In this document: piece after piece, positions 62,511-64,000 of the stretch
Layout: each line of letters starts with the position of its first letter
Numbering within the stretch: position 1 is the stretch's first letter
Assembly (NCBI GenBank): GCA_016946835.1
Contig: JACVTC010000021.1
Coordinates: forward strand, 1,292,501 to 1,356,500
Reading direction: 5' to 3'
Length of the DNA: 64,000 bases
Origin: Neocallimastix lanati (nom. inval.)
Lineage: Eukaryota > Neocallimastigomycota > Neocallimastigomycetes > Neocallimastigales > Neocallimastigaceae
Position numbers and translations under genes: made by a program
The notes under the pieces: generated by a model
Told to the model about the DNA's origin: nothing
The model's database searches: none
Seen by the model: only the letters and a program-made list of their open reading frames with translations

Positions 62511-64000
62511 TCATTTTATTGAACTACTAGGGCAAGATTCATCCTTCGTAGAAATAGATGACGATCCTGTATTATCATTATGCCTTATCAGTACGACGTC
62601 GACGTTCTTGGATAAGTTTAGTATTTTGCAATACCTATCAAATAATAGCTCAAACGAACTACTTACGATAGGTATTGCACTTGTTAAGAATTCCGCCAAG
62701 CTCACAATTTTTGGAACAGGTGACTCAGATGAACCTTTGAAAAGTAGTTCATTTAATTGTCTCTGTTCCCCACTATCGAAATGTAGCTCATTTAAAACTA
62801 AAGTCCCACCAAGAAGGAACAAATATATATAATGATTGATATAATCTTCAAAATTAGAAATAGAGTCATAGGAAGAAAGAGGATTAAACGCTCTTAATCT
62901 TCCTAAGGAATAAAACATAGAGATCATCGATGAAATTTAAAGAATTCCATCTAAAAGATGCAAGAGCATCGCATTTAAAAAATCCAATGTTCAAAAGATT
63001 GTTTATCTTCGCCACAACAGGGGCAAGACTTGGGACAATCTTCTGAAACTCTACCCATTCTAATAGTAATAGTAGTATTGTATTTATAACCACAGCGTAA
63101 ACGAATAATCCATGAAAACCCTAAGTTGAATTGGGGATATTTTAAGCTAAAGTATAATTATAGCTTTATTGTTTGAGAACTTATTACAATCGTAAATTTT
63201 GACCTTTAATACCTTGAAATTTGGAAACTGATTTCCAGTATCGTTCTAAAATATCGTCATATTTTTCACATTTATATTTTTTGATTTTTTTTATACAATG
63301 TTCTAGATTCTTTAGTCCAGGAATAATAATGCATTTTGGGAATAGATTTAATAAGATCCTTTATAATACAGTTTGATTTACTCCATTCTGCAAAAGATTT
63401 AATCTGTAAGGCTGCGCAGACACCAGCAATAGGAGGAATGCTTAGATCTCGAGATAAAGCATAAGTACTCATAGTAGAATTATGTCTAATATAGTCATTG
63501 TCTTCTGAACTTGTTTTACCATTTTTAGAGAAGGAGCCGATACACCAAAATAGACCAGTTATTAATTAATGTTTTGAATTCTGGCCGTTCTAGATTTGTT
63601 TGAACCAAGTAAAGGAGAATAATAAATTACTTTACTAATAACAAAGGATTGAAGAACTTTTTTTTTCCTGTATGCAATAGGGATAAGTTTATTTGAGAAG
63701 AAATGTGTAAATGAAAGAAGGGATTTTCTAACTTTAAAATGCATGTGAGATATAATGTGTTCTAGTAAGAGATCATCAGAAAAGGGAATACCAAGATAAA
63801 TATAACTAGAAACTTTAGGAATAGCATTCATTCCTAAATAAAAGGTTGGGTCACTATAGTTTGGAGGAGATTGGAAGTTCATTGGTTTTATAACCATAGT
63901 TGCACATTTTTTCAATACCAAAAGTCATTTCATTTAAATTAGCCCATCTATATACCTTTTTTTAATAATTTTTCTAAATTTTTTGCACTTGGAGCAATGA
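62511..64000 (-). pseudogene. LINE copy 1 ORF, RT C-terminal half and zinc domain, frameshifted
   Basis: Segments in order are: WANLNEMTFGIEK with KCATMVIKP after a frame change near 63912; FQSPPNYSDPTFYLGMN and SSYIYLGIPFSDDLLLEHI (the thumb region after the RT core); and LSRDLSIPPIAGVCAALQIK. RLRCGYKYNTTITIRMGRVS is followed by a CX2CC...H...C cluster (SCPCCGEDKQSFEHWIF, then KC after a shift at a T6 run near 62980). The last is an open tail with LNELHFDSGEQRQLNELL, ending at 62511. At least four frame breaks are visible, so this copy is inactive. Confidence 0.8.

Larger units (their letters stand above)
62223..64000 (-). mobile_element. LINE (non-LTR retrotransposon) copy 1, 3' part, runs off the window
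   Basis: The element is read right to left. It consists of the C-terminal half of the RT protein, a 3' UTR with a TAAAAAA repeat (about 62305-62365), the terminal motif GAAGTGTATTCTCTTCC and a poly(A) tail. The element must continue beyond position 64000, where the RT catalytic core is expected. Confidence 0.85.

Overview
The window is very AT-rich eukaryotic DNA with short GT-AG introns, long homopolymers, large AAT/AAAAT microsatellites, Asn-rich proteins and the standard genetic code. Gene density is low and retrotransposon content is high. This best fits an anaerobic gut fungus (Neocallimastigomycota). That assignment is an inference from composition and gene content; a social amoeba is the main alternative, but spacers of several kilobases argue against it.

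Layout. Positions 1-1725 hold the 3' end of an M1-family aminopeptidase gene (one intron, HEXXH exon outside the window). Positions 1.7-9.1 kb are non-coding and hold relics: a MITE-like inverted-repeat element, a decayed Ty1/copia gag with a primer-binding-site relic, a SINE-like insertion with a 14-bp target duplication, an exon-like GC island, an AT-eroded fragment of 18S rRNA, and two giant microsatellites. Positions 9.2-17.8 kb are one plus-strand gene split into about 30 small exons, coding for a large multi-pass membrane protein that resembles the TmcB/TmcC family. A 5'-truncated retroelement tail lies at 18.7-18.9 kb.

Positions 20.6-60.5 kb are a tandem array of four segmental units of about 5.3-6.2 kb (A-D). 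Each carries one copy of an unrecognised Asn-rich gene on the minus strand: A 691 aa, B 700 aa, C frameshifted, D 728 aa. Shared variants group the copies differently along the unit, which points to gene conversion or unequal exchange. Three Ty1/copia elements of different families interrupt the array. Element 1 lies at 26298-32098 (minus, intact 1705-aa Gag-Pol). Element 2 lies at 41962-48393 (minus, intact 1961-aa Gag-Pol, two LTRs that read identical). Element 3 lies at 50172-55791 (plus, two frameshifts). All three have 5-bp target duplications, polypurine tracts and a primer-binding site matching the internal anticodon region of tRNA-Lys(CUU), so they appear to use a half-tRNA primer as Drosophila copia does.

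Positions 60.5-64 kb hold coding relics and two decayed minus-strand LINE copies. The first retains NYRGISL and FADD reverse-transcriptase motifs. The second runs off the right edge and ends in a poly(A) tail; its last 45 bp match the tail of the 18.9-kb element.

Primary host genes are therefore the aminopeptidase, the TmcB-like gene and the four-copy family; almost everything else is mobile-element or low-complexity DNA.
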